A stretch of DNA of 64,000 nt from contig NZ_FCOA02000009.1 of assembly GCF_001544875.2 (NCBI RefSeq), positions 62,001-126,000 on the forward strand. Reading direction: 5' to 3'. How positions within the stretch are numbered: position 1 is the first letter of the stretch; each line of letters begins with the position of its first letter. This DNA comes from Caballeronia hypogeia. Its GTDB lineage: Bacteria; Pseudomonadota; Gammaproteobacteria; Burkholderiales; Burkholderiaceae. A program made the position numbers and the translations under genes. Below, piece by piece: positions 43,737-52,900 of the stretch. The notes below the pieces were generated by a model. That model was given only the letters and a program-made list of their open reading frames with translations. It was not told the DNA's origin and did not search any database.

Positions 43737-44312
43737 CTACGAAGTTCGGTCCGCGGTTTGCGGCAAACCGACCGTCCATGCGCCGGTTTCGGGCTCGACG
43801 CTCAGCACGCTCGAGGAGAGCGGCGCGAAGTTCATCGCGTAGACGGAGGAGAGCGGCTTGCCGATTGCGAGCGCCACCAGCACTTTCACGACGATCGCAT
43901 GCGTGACGACGATGCAGCGATCGCGCGGCACCACGTTCTGAATCCGCACGATTCGCGCGATGCCTTCTGGCACGCGCGCCGCGAGCATCGCGATGCTCTC
44001 GCCGCCATGCGGTCGCGCGTGCGGGTCCGTGAGCCACGCGGCCATGTTCTCCTGCTCGCGCTCGCCGACTTCGCGAATGGATTGCCCGCGCCATCGGCCG
44101 TAATCGATGTCGTCGAATTCCTGAATGATTTCATACGAGCGCGCGATCCATCCCGCCGTGTCACGCGCGACGCGTGCCGGACCGGAGATCACGCGCGCCG
44201 TTTGCGCGCGGACTTGCGCCCGCGCGTCGTACTCGGCGGGTTCGTCGCCGGTCGGGAAACGGCCCGTTTTCATCGCGCGCGTGGCGGCGTGGCACAGCAG
44301 GATGATGTCCAA
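43737..44312 (-). CDS. Histidine-phosphatase-superfamily protein with altered RHG motif
   Basis: A 191-residue phosphoglycerate-mutase-like protein. The usual N-terminal RHG reads LLCHAATRA, so the catalytic His (residue 8) is kept while the Arg is Cys and the Gly is Ala. Later, YGRWRGQSIREVGE and VVTHAIVVKVLVA supply the second His. Location next to the cobalt transporter cbtB and the B12 riboswitch suggests a role related to alpha-ribazole phosphatase or cobalt handling. The missing Arg argues against normal phosphatase activity. It is divergent from cbtB. Confidence 0.78.
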   Translation of the reverse strand: MDIILLCHAATRAMKTGRFPTGDEPAEYDARAQVRAQTARVISGPARVARDTAGWIARSYEIIQEFDDIDYGRWRGQSIREVGEREQENMAAWLTDPHARPHGGESIAMLAARVPEGIARIVRIQNVVPRDRCIVVTHAIVVKVLVALAIGKPLSSVYAMNFAPLSSSVLSVEPETGAWTVGLPQTADRTS

Positions 44313-44361
44313 GGGAGGCGTATGGGCGGTGGAATCGTTTCACTTTGCCGCCAATCGTCAT

Positions 44362-44472
44362 AAAATGGCAAGCTTGCAGTGCGAGGAAGCCGGTGCAAAC
44401 CCGGCACGGTCGCGCCACTGTATGCGGTTACCCAGTCTTTTGCTGCGCCGCGAGTCAGACCCCGCTGCATGC
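44362..44472 (+). promoter_or_regulatory. Cobalamin riboswitch upstream of cbtBA
   Basis: The conserved B12-box pieces occur in order: GAGGAAGCCGGTGCAAAC, CCGGCACGGTCGCGCCACTG, and a closing GAGTCAGACC. The element ends about 40 bp before the cbtB start. It should switch off cobalt uptake when adenosylcobalamin is plentiful. The coordinates of the ends are approximate. Confidence 0.9.
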
Positions 44473-44512
44473 TCTTCATCAATCGGGACGCGCTTTTCCC
44501 TGGAGAACCACC

Positions 44513-44746
44513 ATGAATGCTTCCAACGCGCCGGCTTTTTCCGCTCCGGTTTCCCCGTCGCTCGACTCTCCCGTGCCGCTTCCGGTGCGCGAAGTGTTGC
44601 CCTGGGCCGTCTTCATCGGCCTCATTCTGCTGATCGCCATTTACTTCGTTGGCGCGGAGCAGGGCGCGACGTCCATCTTTTCGGGCATGTACGTCCACGA
44701 ATTCGTCCACGACGGCCGGCATCTGCTCGGCTTTCCGTGCCACTGA
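44513..44746 (+). CDS. cbtB: Cobalt transporter subunit CbtB
   Basis: A 77-residue protein with a polar N-terminus, one membrane segment (about 28-48, VLPWAVFIGLILLIAIYFVG) and a His-rich end HEFVHDGRHLLGFPCH, the CbtB hallmark thought to take part in cobalt capture. GGAG precedes the ATG at 44513. It lies directly behind the riboswitch and 9 bp before cbtA. Confidence 0.9.
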   Translation: MNASNAPAFSAPVSPSLDSPVPLPVREVLPWAVFIGLILLIAIYFVGAEQGATSIFSGMYVHEFVHDGRHLLGFPCH

Positions 44747-44755
44747 GGACGCGTC

Positions 44756-45547
44756 ATGATTCGTACCTTGCTGATACGCGGCATGATCGCGGGACTCGTC
44801 GCGGGCCTGATCGGCTTCGGATTCGCGCGTGCGTTCGGCGAACCGTCGGTGGCGCGCGCGATTGCGTTCGAGGCTTCGCATGAACATGCCGAACCGGCGC
44901 ATGAACACGAACATGAACATGCGGATGCAGCGGCGAACGCCGCCCATTCGCACGATCACGGCGATGAAGAACTCGTCTCCCGCGACACGCAAGCCGGCCT
45001 CGGCCTGCTGACCGGCGTAGCCGTGTTCGGTACGGCGCTGGGCGGCCTGTTCTCGCTGGTCTTCGCGTTCGCTTATGGGCGGCTCGGCGCGCTGCATGCG
45101 CGCGGCACGTCGGCGGTGCTGGCGTTGCTGGGCTTCGTGAGCGTGGCCGTCGTGCCGTTTCTCAAGTACCCGCCGAATCCGCCTGCCGTCGGCAATCCCG
45201 AGACGATCGGGCCGCGCACGGCGCTATTTTTCGGCATGGTGGCGATCTCCATCGTCGCGGCGGTGTTCGCCGTGCGCCTGCAACGCACGCTGCAGGCGCG
45301 GCATGGCGGCTGGAATGCGTCGCTGATCGCCGGGGCCGCGTATATCGTCGTGATCGCGATCGCGCAGGTCACGCTGCCGCGTGTCGATGAAGTGCCCGCG
45401 GACTTTTCGGCGTCGCTGCTGTGGAATTTCCGGCTCGCGGCGATCGGCATTCAGGCGCTGATCTGGACCACGCTCGGTCTCGTGTTCGGTGCGCTGGCCG
45501 CGCGTGAGCTCGAACGTCCTGTGGTCAGGAGAATGGCTGCGGCCTGA
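44756..45547 (+). CDS. cbtA: Cobalt transporter subunit CbtA
   Basis: A 263-residue membrane protein with five or six membrane segments. The first ends near residue 24. It is followed by a cytoplasmic or periplasmic His-rich loop (HEHAEPAHEHEHEHAD and HSHDHGDEE), a likely metal sponge. With CbtB it forms the predicted cobalt importer. A bidirectional terminator follows. Confidence 0.9.
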   Translation: MIRTLLIRGMIAGLVAGLIGFGFARAFGEPSVARAIAFEASHEHAEPAHEHEHEHADAAANAAHSHDHGDEELVSRDTQAGLGLLTGVAVFGTALGGLFSLVFAFAYGRLGALHARGTSAVLALLGFVSVAVVPFLKYPPNPPAVGNPETIGPRTALFFGMVAISIVAAVFAVRLQRTLQARHGGWNASLIAGAAYIVVIAIAQVTLPRVDEVPADFSASLLWNFRLAAIGIQALIWTTLGLVFGALAARELERPVVRRMAAA

Positions 45548-45567
45548 GTGTTTTTCCGCAGATGAAT

Positions 45568-45603
45568 AAAGAGCCCGCGTTCCGAAAGGAGCGCGGGCTC
45601 TTT
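45568..45603. terminator. Bidirectional terminator between cbtA and the DUF1289 gene
   Basis: AAAGAGCCCGCG (45568-45579) pairs with CGCGGGCTCTTT (45592-45603), giving a 12-bp stem with T runs on both strands. The minus-strand DUF1289 stop codon (45602-45604) overlaps the outer edge of the stem. Confidence 0.88.
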
Positions 45604-45835
45604 ACTTTGCCGCTGAATTCGCCGCGCGACGCTCGAGCAAGGCATCGAACAGCGCGAGTTTCGCGGCATCGTCCAGAGTGCGGAACGTCTTGATCTCTTC
45701 GCGGCTTCTGTAGCAGCCGAGACACAACCCGGTTTCTGAATCGAGCTTGCACACGTCCGTGCACGGCGAGCCGATCGGGTCCTGCGCTTTCGCGCGTTCG
45801 ATGCTGAAGTCGAGGTTGTCTTGCGTTGTCGTCAT
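45602..45835 (-). CDS. DUF1289 domain protein
   Basis: A 77-residue protein with the DUF1289 Cys pattern SPCTDVCKLDSETGLCLGCY (about 23-42), four Cys that probably bind iron-sulfur or zinc, followed by two helices. Its ATG overlaps the cobB stop (ATGA), so it is translated with cobB. The function is unknown. The link to cobB may be only genomic. Confidence 0.85.
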   Translation of the reverse strand: MTTTQDNLDFSIERAKAQDPIGSPCTDVCKLDSETGLCLGCYRSREEIKTFRTLDDAAKLALFDALLERRAANSAAK

Positions 45836-47130
45836 AGCGGTTCGCCGCGAAAGAGCGCGGCGGCGGCGGCCGGATTCGACGGCCAGTAAGCGTGCATGTA
45901 GGTGGCCGTCACCGGGCCGTGCCGATAAAGCGCTTCGCCTTGCGTGCCCGTGGTCGCGTGCGTGGCGTGGAGCACGGGCTGCATCGGCGTATCGAGCGTG
46001 GAGTAGTGGAATGTGTGACCCGTCATCGCGCCGTGCAGCGTGTCGATGCGCTGCATCGCGAGGCGCGACAGCTTGCGCTGCATGGCGGCGTCGCCCGGAA
46101 GCATGCCAAGCATCGCATGCCTTTCGCCTTCGATGTCGGTCAGCGTGTTCAACAGATAGAGCATCCCGCCGCATTCCGCGACGATGTGCCCGCCGCGCGC
46201 GACATGTTCCGCGATCGACGAACGCGTGCGCGCATTCGATCCGAGCGTTGCCGCATGCAGTTCCGGATAACCGCCGGGAAGATAGAGCGCATCGGCGTCT
46301 TCGGGCGCGGGTTCGTCGGCGAGCGGCGAGAACGTGCTGATGCGCGCGCCCATTGCGGTTAGCAGATCGAGGTTCGCCGGATAGACGAACGAGAACGCGG
46401 CATCGCGCGCGATTGCGACATGCAGTCCATCGAGCAGACGCGGCGGCGCAGCGAGCGTTGCATCGTCGAAATGAACGGGCGGCGGCAGTTCGGCGAGCGT
46501 GGTTTGCGCGATTGCATCGGCGGCGCGGTCGAGGCGGGCATCGAGTCCGGCGATTTCTTCAGGCTGCGTGAGACCGAGATGACGCTCGGGCAACGCGATA
46601 TCGTCGGCATTCGAAAGATGACCGCAGTAGTGCAGTCCTTCCGGAATGGTCTCGGACAACATCTGCGCATGACGCGCCGACGCGACACGATTCGCGAGCA
46701 CGCCATGAAACGGCACGTCCGCGCGATAACGCGCGAGCCCGAATGCGATCGCGCCGAAAGTCTGCGCCATGCCATGCGCGCCGATCACCGCGAGCACGGG
46801 CACCCTGAACGCGGCGGCGAGATCGGCGCTGCTGGGCGTGCCGTCGAACAGACCCATCACGCCTTCGATGAGGATCAGGTCCGCTTCGCGCGCGGCTTGC
46901 GCGAGCAAGGCGCGGCACGCGTCGGGGCCGACCATCGACAGATGCAGCGAATACACGGGCGCGCCGCATGCACGCTCGAGAATCATCGGGTCGAGAAAAT
47001 CCGGGCCGGTCTTGAAGACGCGCACGCTCAGCCCGCGACGCGCATGATGACGCGCGAGCGCCGCCGTGACCGTGGTCTTGCCTTGATGCGACGCGCTCGC
47101 GCCGATGAAGAGTGCGGGGCAGTGCGGCAT
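45832..47130 (-). CDS. cobB: Cobyrinic acid a,c-diamide synthase CobB
   Basis: A 432-residue glutamine-dependent amidotransferase. An N-terminal ATP-binding part has FIGASASHQGKTTVTAALAR (about 7-26) and VMGLFDG. The C-terminal glutaminase half has the nucleophile Cys in HIVAECGGMLYLL and a later His (HTFHYST). It amidates the a and c side chains of (hydrogeno)byrinate. It starts 5 bp after the cobO stop and ends overlapping the DUF1289 gene. Confidence 0.9.
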   Translation of the reverse strand: MPHCPALFIGASASHQGKTTVTAALARHHARRGLSVRVFKTGPDFLDPMILERACGAPVYSLHLSMVGPDACRALLAQAAREADLILIEGVMGLFDGTPSSADLAAAFRVPVLAVIGAHGMAQTFGAIAFGLARYRADVPFHGVLANRVASARHAQMLSETIPEGLHYCGHLSNADDIALPERHLGLTQPEEIAGLDARLDRAADAIAQTTLAELPPPVHFDDATLAAPPRLLDGLHVAIARDAAFSFVYPANLDLLTAMGARISTFSPLADEPAPEDADALYLPGGYPELHAATLGSNARTRSSIAEHVARGGHIVAECGGMLYLLNTLTDIEGERHAMLGMLPGDAAMQRKLSRLAMQRIDTLHGAMTGHTFHYSTLDTPMQPVLHATHATTGTQGEALYRHGPVTATYMHAYWPSNPAAAAALFRGEPL

Positions 47131-47135
47131 CGCGT

Positions 47136-47738
47136 TCAGAATTCGACGCCGCGTTGCGCCTTCACGCCCTGCTCGCGATACGGATGCTTGACAAGCCGCA
47201 TCTCCGTGACGAGGTCCGCGAGTTCGATGAGCGCGTCGGGCGCGTGGCGTCCGGTGACGACGACATGCAGCATGGCGGGCCGCGCCTTCAGCACGTCGAG
47301 CACTTCGTCGAGCGGCAGGTATTCGTACTTGAGCACGGTGTTCAGCTCGTCGAGCACGACCATCTGATACTCGCCGCTTTCGATCATGCGCCGCGCCTCG
47401 TTCCAGCCTTTGCGCGCGGTGGCCATGTCGGCTTCGCGATTCTGCGTGTTCCAGGTATAGCCGTCGCCCATCGTGACGAAATCGCAATGGGCGATCGCGC
47501 CGAGAAAATCACGTTCGGACGTGTGCAGCGCGCCCTTGATGAACTGAACGACGCCGAGTCTCATGCCGTGGCCGAGCACGCGCACGGCCATGCCGAACGC
47601 GGCGGTGGTCTTGCCCTTGCCATTGCCGGTGTTCACGATCAGCAGGCCTTTCTCGTGATCCGCCGCGGCCTGCTTCTTTTCGTGGCCTTCCTTGCGCCGC
47701 TGGGTCATGCGCAGGTGCGAGTCGGTATCGGTTTTCAC
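47136..47738 (-). CDS. cobO: Cob(I)yrinic acid a,c-diamide adenosyltransferase CobO
   Basis: A 200-residue CobO/BtuR-type corrinoid adenosyltransferase. The P-loop is NTGNGKGKTTAAFGMAVR (about 36-53). VVQFIKGAL, MVVLDELNTVLKYEYL and VVTGRHAPDALIELAD follow. It attaches the 5'-deoxyadenosyl group to cobalt after corrin synthesis. It heads the cobO-cobB-DUF1289 run on the minus strand. Confidence 0.92.
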   Translation of the reverse strand: MKTDTDSHLRMTQRRKEGHEKKQAAADHEKGLLIVNTGNGKGKTTAAFGMAVRVLGHGMRLGVVQFIKGALHTSERDFLGAIAHCDFVTMGDGYTWNTQNREADMATARKGWNEARRMIESGEYQMVVLDELNTVLKYEYLPLDEVLDVLKARPAMLHVVVTGRHAPDALIELADLVTEMRLVKHPYREQGVKAQRGVEF

Positions 47739-47865
47739 GTGAACTCCGAGAGGGATGGTGGGCGAAAGGCGGGATCGTATCCTACAACAGGACGCGCGTT
47801 AATTCTGCGCTAAATGACGGTGTGCATCATGCAATCACGTACTCACCGACCTCAGGAGCGGACAA

Positions 47866-48063
47866 ATGGACGCGTTCTACCTCTATCTCGAACTCGTGGC
47901 GCTGGCTGTGCTCGTCTGGCTCTGTCGCGACAAGCTCAGACCGGTCGTCGCGAAGAACGAAGCGCCCAGGGCCGCGCTGGTTACCGTATCGCGCTCGCGA
48001 AAGTTCGGCGTGCCGGCGCAATCGCCACGGTTACGTCGCAATCGATCGTCTTGGGCACGATGA
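47866..48063 (+). CDS. Possible small membrane-anchored protein overlapping cobE
   Basis: A 65-residue frame with a membrane-like N-terminus (DAFYLYLELVALAVLVWLC) and a basic, Arg-rich end. AGGAG lies 8 bp before the ATG. Its 3' half runs antisense to the end of cobE (47981-48063), so at most one is likely full-length. The 5' part lies in the gap between cobE and cobO. The ribosome site is the best support. It may be chance. Confidence 0.4.
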   Translation: MDAFYLYLELVALAVLVWLCRDKLRPVVAKNEAPRAALVTVSRSRKFGVPAQSPRLRRNRSSWAR

Positions 48064-48388
48064 GTGGGTGCGCGTTGCCCGCAAGCAGCGCACACGGCTC
48101 GCATACGCCATCGACCTGTAAATGCTTCCTCGCGTGCCGCGAAAGCGTGGTGCGCGGCGCGTGCGCGATTTCATCCGCGCTGAAGAAATGCAACGGCAGC
48201 CGGTGACGCTCGCAGAACCCGAGCAATCCCGCTTCATTGCGTTTCGTATCGATGCTCGCGACGATCGCGATATCGCCGAATCCATGCGCACCGAGCGCGG
48301 CGCGCACCGCGCGTTCGATCGCATCCGCGCTCACGCCACGCCTGCAGCCGATGCCGACCGCGAGCCGGAGCGCCGCCGGCGCATTCAT
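47981..48388 (-). CDS. cobE: Cobalamin biosynthesis protein CobE (CbiG C-terminal type)
   Basis: A 135-residue protein with the CbiG C-terminal/CobE pattern: [20 protein letters not shown], then [20 protein letters not shown]. The family is found in corrin clusters. CobE has an ill-defined role, perhaps binding an intermediate. The start ATG at 48388 begins MNAPAAL. It faces away from cobW, and its end overlaps the small frame above. Confidence 0.85.
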   Translation of the reverse strand: MNAPAALRLAVGIGCRRGVSADAIERAVRAALGAHGFGDIAIVASIDTKRNEAGLLGFCERHRLPLHFFSADEIAHAPRTTLSRHARKHLQVDGVCEPCALLAGNAHPLIVPKTIDCDVTVAIAPARRTFASAIR

Positions 48389-48533
48389 GCGAACGTTGCG
48401 CAACGTCGCGCGATGACGGTTTTCATGGCGATCCGAAATTCGATGCAAGATTCAGGGCGGGCCAACGATAGCACAACGAGAACCGGGCCTTTCTTGACGC
48501 TCACGCCCGCCGGGCCTAGACTTTCACGCAGTT

Positions 48534-48764
48534 TTGGTGCTCGCGCGCGGATTCTCTCGCGCGCAGTTAAACGGGAAGCAGGATGCGTTTTCCTTCGCGA
48601 GATCGAACGAACGTCAACCTGCGCTGCCCCCGCAACGGTAAACGATACCCCGCGCGCGCGAACATTCGTCGCACGAACGGGAAGCCGGCTTCAAGGCCAC
48701 TGCGCATGCGCGCGGGAAGGCGAAGCGGCGTCGTCGTCAGCCCGGATACCGGCCAGACTTGAGA
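48534..48764 (+). promoter_or_regulatory. Cobalamin riboswitch upstream of cobW-cobN
   Basis: A full-length B12 riboswitch: the opening GGTGC, GTTAAACGGGAAGC, CTGCCCCCGCAACGGTAA, AAGCCGGCTTCAAGGCCACTG, GGGAAGGCGAAGCGGCG, and the closing CGTCAGCCCGGATACCGGCC followed by AGACTT. It occupies about half of the 495-bp stretch between cobE and cobW. The first 145 bp next to cobE (48389-48533) should hold promoters for both directions, though I see none clearly. The last 119 bp before cobW hold GC-rich stems that could mask its ribosome site. Confidence 0.95.
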
Positions 48765-48883
48765 GGGTTCGCAGCCGCGGGGAAGCGGCGCGGACCATGA
48801 TCCATCGAGCCGTGCGTTTCCATCCGGTGCAGCCGCGAAGCCTTCGCGCGCACATGCGCACGTCTCCACAGTTCGGAGCCACG

Positions 48884-49969
48884 ATGCAAACCCGCAAAAT
48901 CCCCGTCACGGTCGTGACCGGCTTTCTCGGCAGCGGCAAAACCACGCTGATGCGGCATATCCTCACCCACGCTCAAGGAAAGCGCATCGCCGTTATCGTC
49001 AACGAGTTCGGCGAACTCGGCATCGACGGAGAAATCCTGAAGGGTTGCGGCATCGGCTGCGACGACGAAGCGGCTTCGAAGGACCGCAATCTCTATGAAC
49101 TGGCGAACGGCTGTCTGTGCTGCACGGTTCAGGAAGAGTTCTATCCGGTGATGGAGCAGCTCGTCGAACGGCGCGACAGTATCGATCACGTGCTGATCGA
49201 AACCTCGGGTCTCGCGCTGCCCAAGCCGCTCGTGCAGGCGTTCAACTGGCCGTCGATCAAGAATGCCTTTACCGTCGACGCCGTCGTCACCGTGGTCGAC
49301 GGCCCCGCCGCCGCGAGCGGCCAGTTCGCGGCAAATCCCGTCGCGGTCGACGCGCAGCGCCGCGCCGATCCGAATCTCGATCACGAATCGCCGCTGCACG
49401 AGTTGTTCGAGGATCAGTTGTCGTCGGCGGATCTCGTGATCGTCAACAAGATGGATCTCATGGACGCGGCCGCGCTGCAAAGAGTCGAGGCGCTCGTGCG
49501 TCCCGAGATTCCGCGCGAAGTGAAGATCGTGCCCGCGCAAATGGGCCAGCTCGACGTGCATACGCTGCTCGGACTCGAAGCGGCATCGGAAGAGACGATC
49601 CACTTGCGGCACGATCATCACGGCTCGCCGGATGAGGAAGGGCATGCCGATCATCATCATGAAGAGTTCGATTCCGTCGTCGTGCATGGCGCGGTCGAGT
49701 CGCGCGAGCAGGCGCTGGCTGCATTGCACGCGCTCGTCGGGCAGCACACGATCTATCGGGTGAAGGGCTTCGCCGCGTTGCCGGGCGCCGCGATGCGCCT
49801 GGTCGTGCAAGGCGTGGGGCGCCGCTTCGACAGCTATTTCGACCGCCGCTGGGAAGCAGGCGAAGCGCAGACGGAGAGCCGCTTCGTGCTGATCGGCGAG
49901 GACCTCGAACGCGATGCGCTGCAACGCGCGTTCGCCGCCGCGCTCGCGAGCGCGCCGGTTCAGGCATAA
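48884..49969 (+). CDS. cobW: Cobalamin biosynthesis GTPase CobW
   Basis: A 361-residue G3E GTPase. It has Walker [17 protein letters not shown] (about 12-27), the metal-binding CxCC motif GCLCCTV, Walker B-like [14 protein letters not shown] and base motif VNKMDLMD. A His/Asp-rich loop ([19 protein letters not shown]) precedes the C-terminal domain. CobW supplies cobalt to CobN. GGAG precedes the ATG at 48884. It is 5 bp before cobN. Confidence 0.92.
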   Translation: MQTRKIPVTVVTGFLGSGKTTLMRHILTHAQGKRIAVIVNEFGELGIDGEILKGCGIGCDDEAASKDRNLYELANGCLCCTVQEEFYPVMEQLVERRDSIDHVLIETSGLALPKPLVQAFNWPSIKNAFTVDAVVTVVDGPAAASGQFAANPVAVDAQRRADPNLDHESPLHELFEDQLSSADLVIVNKMDLMDAAALQRVEALVRPEIPREVKIVPAQMGQLDVHTLLGLEAASEETIHLRHDHHGSPDEEGHADHHHEEFDSVVVHGAVESREQALAALHALVGQHTIYRVKGFAALPGAAMRLVVQGVGRRFDSYFDRRWEAGEAQTESRFVLIGEDLERDALQRAFAAALASAPVQA

Positions 49970-49974
49970 ACGCC

Positions 49975-52900
49975 ATGCATCTGCTTCGCACGACACCGGG
50001 AGGCTTCGTCGACGATGCGCAGGGCGTCATGCGCATCGACCAGACCCGCGCGCCGATCGTCGTGCTCAGTTCCGCCGATACGACGCTCGCGCTTCTGGCA
50101 AGCGCGTTCGCGCGGCTGGAGCCGGGCTTTCCCGAAGTGCGGCTCGCGAATCAGTCGTTCCTGCGCCAGCCCGCGTCGGTCGATTTCTATGTCGATGACG
50201 TGCTGCGTCACGCGAAGGTCGTGATCGTCGATCATCTCGGCGGCGAATCGTATTGGCCATATGGCATCGAGCGTCTCGTCGCGCTGGCGAAAGAGCAGAA
50301 GCAGATGCTCGCCATGTTCTCGGGCGATCTCGCCGAAGACCCGAATCTCACGGCAAAGAGCACGGCCGATGCGGATTTCTGCCGCGAGCTGTCGCGCTAT
50401 TTGCGTGAAGGCGGCGCGCGCAATGCCGAGGAGTTTTTGCGCACGATCGCTTATCGTGCGTTCGGCTTCGGTCGCGAGCCGCAAGCGCCGAGTCCGTTGC
50501 CCGTGGTCGCGATCTATCATCCCGAACGCGAGATCGCCGTTATCGAAGACTGGCAGGCGCGCTGGACCGAAGGCGCGCCGGTCGTCGCGATCCTGTTTTA
50601 TCGCGCGCATCTGCAGTCCGGCAACACGGCCGTGTTCGATGCGCTGATCGAAGCACTCGAAAAAGAAGGCATGAATCCGCTGCCGATCGCGCTTTCGTCG
50701 CTGAAGGAAAGCGTGAGCCGTGAAGTGGTCGAGCGCTTGTGCGCGGAGCATCGCGCATCGCTCGTACTGAACACGACGGCATTCGCGGCGAGCGTGATCG
50801 GCGAAAACGATGCGTTCGAAATCGCGGGCGACGCGCCCGTGCTGCAGGTCATTTTGAGCGGCGGCAATCGCGATGACTGGCAGAAGGACAATCATGGTCT
50901 GAATTCGCGCGATGTCGCGATGCACGTCGCGCTTCCCGAAGTCGATGGCCGCATCATCACGCGCGCGGTGAGCTTCAAGGGGCTCGCGTATTACTGCAAG
51001 CACACGCAGGTGGATGTCGTGCGCTATCAGGCCGACGCCGAACGCGTGCGCTTCGTTGCCGAGCTCAGCCGCCGCTGGTGCCGGCTGCGTCAGACGCCGA
51101 ATGCGCAGAAGCGCATCGCGCTCGTGCTCGCGAACTATCCGGCGAGCGAAGGGCGCATCGGCAATGGCGTGGGGCTGGACACGCCCGCGTCGGCGCTCGG
51201 CATTCTCTCGATGCTCGCGCGCGAAGGCTATCGCACGGGCGCGATTCCGCGCGATGGCGATGCGCTCATCGCCGCGTTGACCGAAGGCGTGACCAACGAC
51301 CCGGTCGTGCGCGATCTGCGTCCGGCATTGCAAAGCCTGTCGCTCGAAGAATATCTGGATGCGTATCGCACGCTGCCCGCCGATGCGCGCGCCGTGCTGG
51401 AAAAGACCTGGGGGACGCCCGAGGACGATCCCACGGTGCGACGCGGCCGCTTCATGATCGCGGGCTATCGCTGTGGCGAAGTCTTCATCGGCATACAGCC
51501 TTCGCGTTCGCGTGAACGCAACGATTACGCGAGCTATCACGATGCCGAGCTCGTGCCGCCGCATGCGTATCTCGCGTTCTATTTCTGGCTGCGCCTGCGC
51601 TTTCAGGCGGATGCGCTCGTGCATGTCGGCAAGCACGGCAATCTCGAATGGCTGCCGGGCAAGAGCGTGGCGCTGTCGTCGTCGTGCTGGCCCGATGCGA
51701 TCATGGGTCCGATGCCGCATCTCTATCCGTTCATCGTCAACGATCCGGGCGAAGGGAGTCAGGCGAAGCGGCGCGCGCAGGCTGTCATCATCGATCATCT
51801 GATGCCGCCGCTCACGCGGGCGGAAAACTACGGGCCGTTGCAGGACCTCGAACGCCAGGTCGACGAATACTACGAAGCGCTGATGGTCGATACGCGCCGC
51901 GCGAAGCTGTTGCGAAAGTCGATCCTCGCGACCATCGTCGAGAACCGGCTGCATGAGGAGCTCGGACTCGATGCGCCGCGTGACGTCGCGGGCGAAGACG
52001 CATTGCTCACGCGCGCCGATGCGTACCTCTGCGAACTGAAGGAGGCGCAGATACGCGACGGCCTGCACGTGTTCGGCGTCTCGCCGCAAGGCGTGCAACG
52101 CCGCGACACGCTGCTCGCGCTCGGACGCTTTCCGATCGGCGACGGTCAGGGTGCGAACGCCAGCCTCATCGCGGCGCTGGCGCGCGATCTGCATCTTCCC
52201 GGCACCTTCGACCCGCTCGATGCCGACTGGTCCGCGCCGTGGACCGGTCCTCGTCCGCAAACGCTTCTCGACGTGATCGATGCACCGTGGCGTCATCATG
52301 GCGACACGCGTGAGCGGCTCGAATCGTTAGCGATGCAACTATTGTCGGACGAAGCCGCGACAGCGCCCGGACCGCAAGCCGCGCTCGTGCTCGCACGCCT
52401 GCGCGGCGACGTGCTCGCGCGGCTCGACGCGTGCGGACCGCAGGAGCTTCTGCAATTGAAGCGCGGCCTGGAAGGACGTTTCGTGCCGCCGGGACCAAGC
52501 GGCTCGCCATCGCGCGGCAGGCCCGACGTCCTGCCTACCGGACGCAACCTCTATTCGGTCGATACCCGCGCGTTGCCGACGCAAGCCGCATGGTCGCTCG
52601 GCGTGAAGTCGGCGAATGCGCTGGTCGAGCGGCACGTTCAGGATCATGGCGATTTCCCGCGCGCCATCGGCTTGTCGGTGTGGGGCACGGCGACGATGCG
52701 CACCGGCGGCGACGATATCGCGCAGGCCTTCGCGTTGATCGGCGTGCGGCCGAAGTGGGCGGCGGGCAGTCATCGCGTGACGGATTTCGAGATCCTGCCG
52801 ATATCGATTTTCAACCGGCCGCGCATCGATGTGACGCTACGCGTGTCGGGCTTCTTCCGCGACGCCTTCGCCAACCTCATGCATCTGTTCGACGCAGCGG

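Noticed and set aside
48389..48533. Protein-coding extension upstream of cobW through the riboswitch
   Set aside because: The open frame from about 48122 is a chance reading through antisense cobE and the riboswitch. cobW begins at 48884 with a ribosome site and the family N-terminus.
49960..52299. Minus-strand open frame of about 780 codons opposite cobN
   Set aside because: It is antisense to the well-supported cobN, rich in Arg, His and Ala, with no motif.
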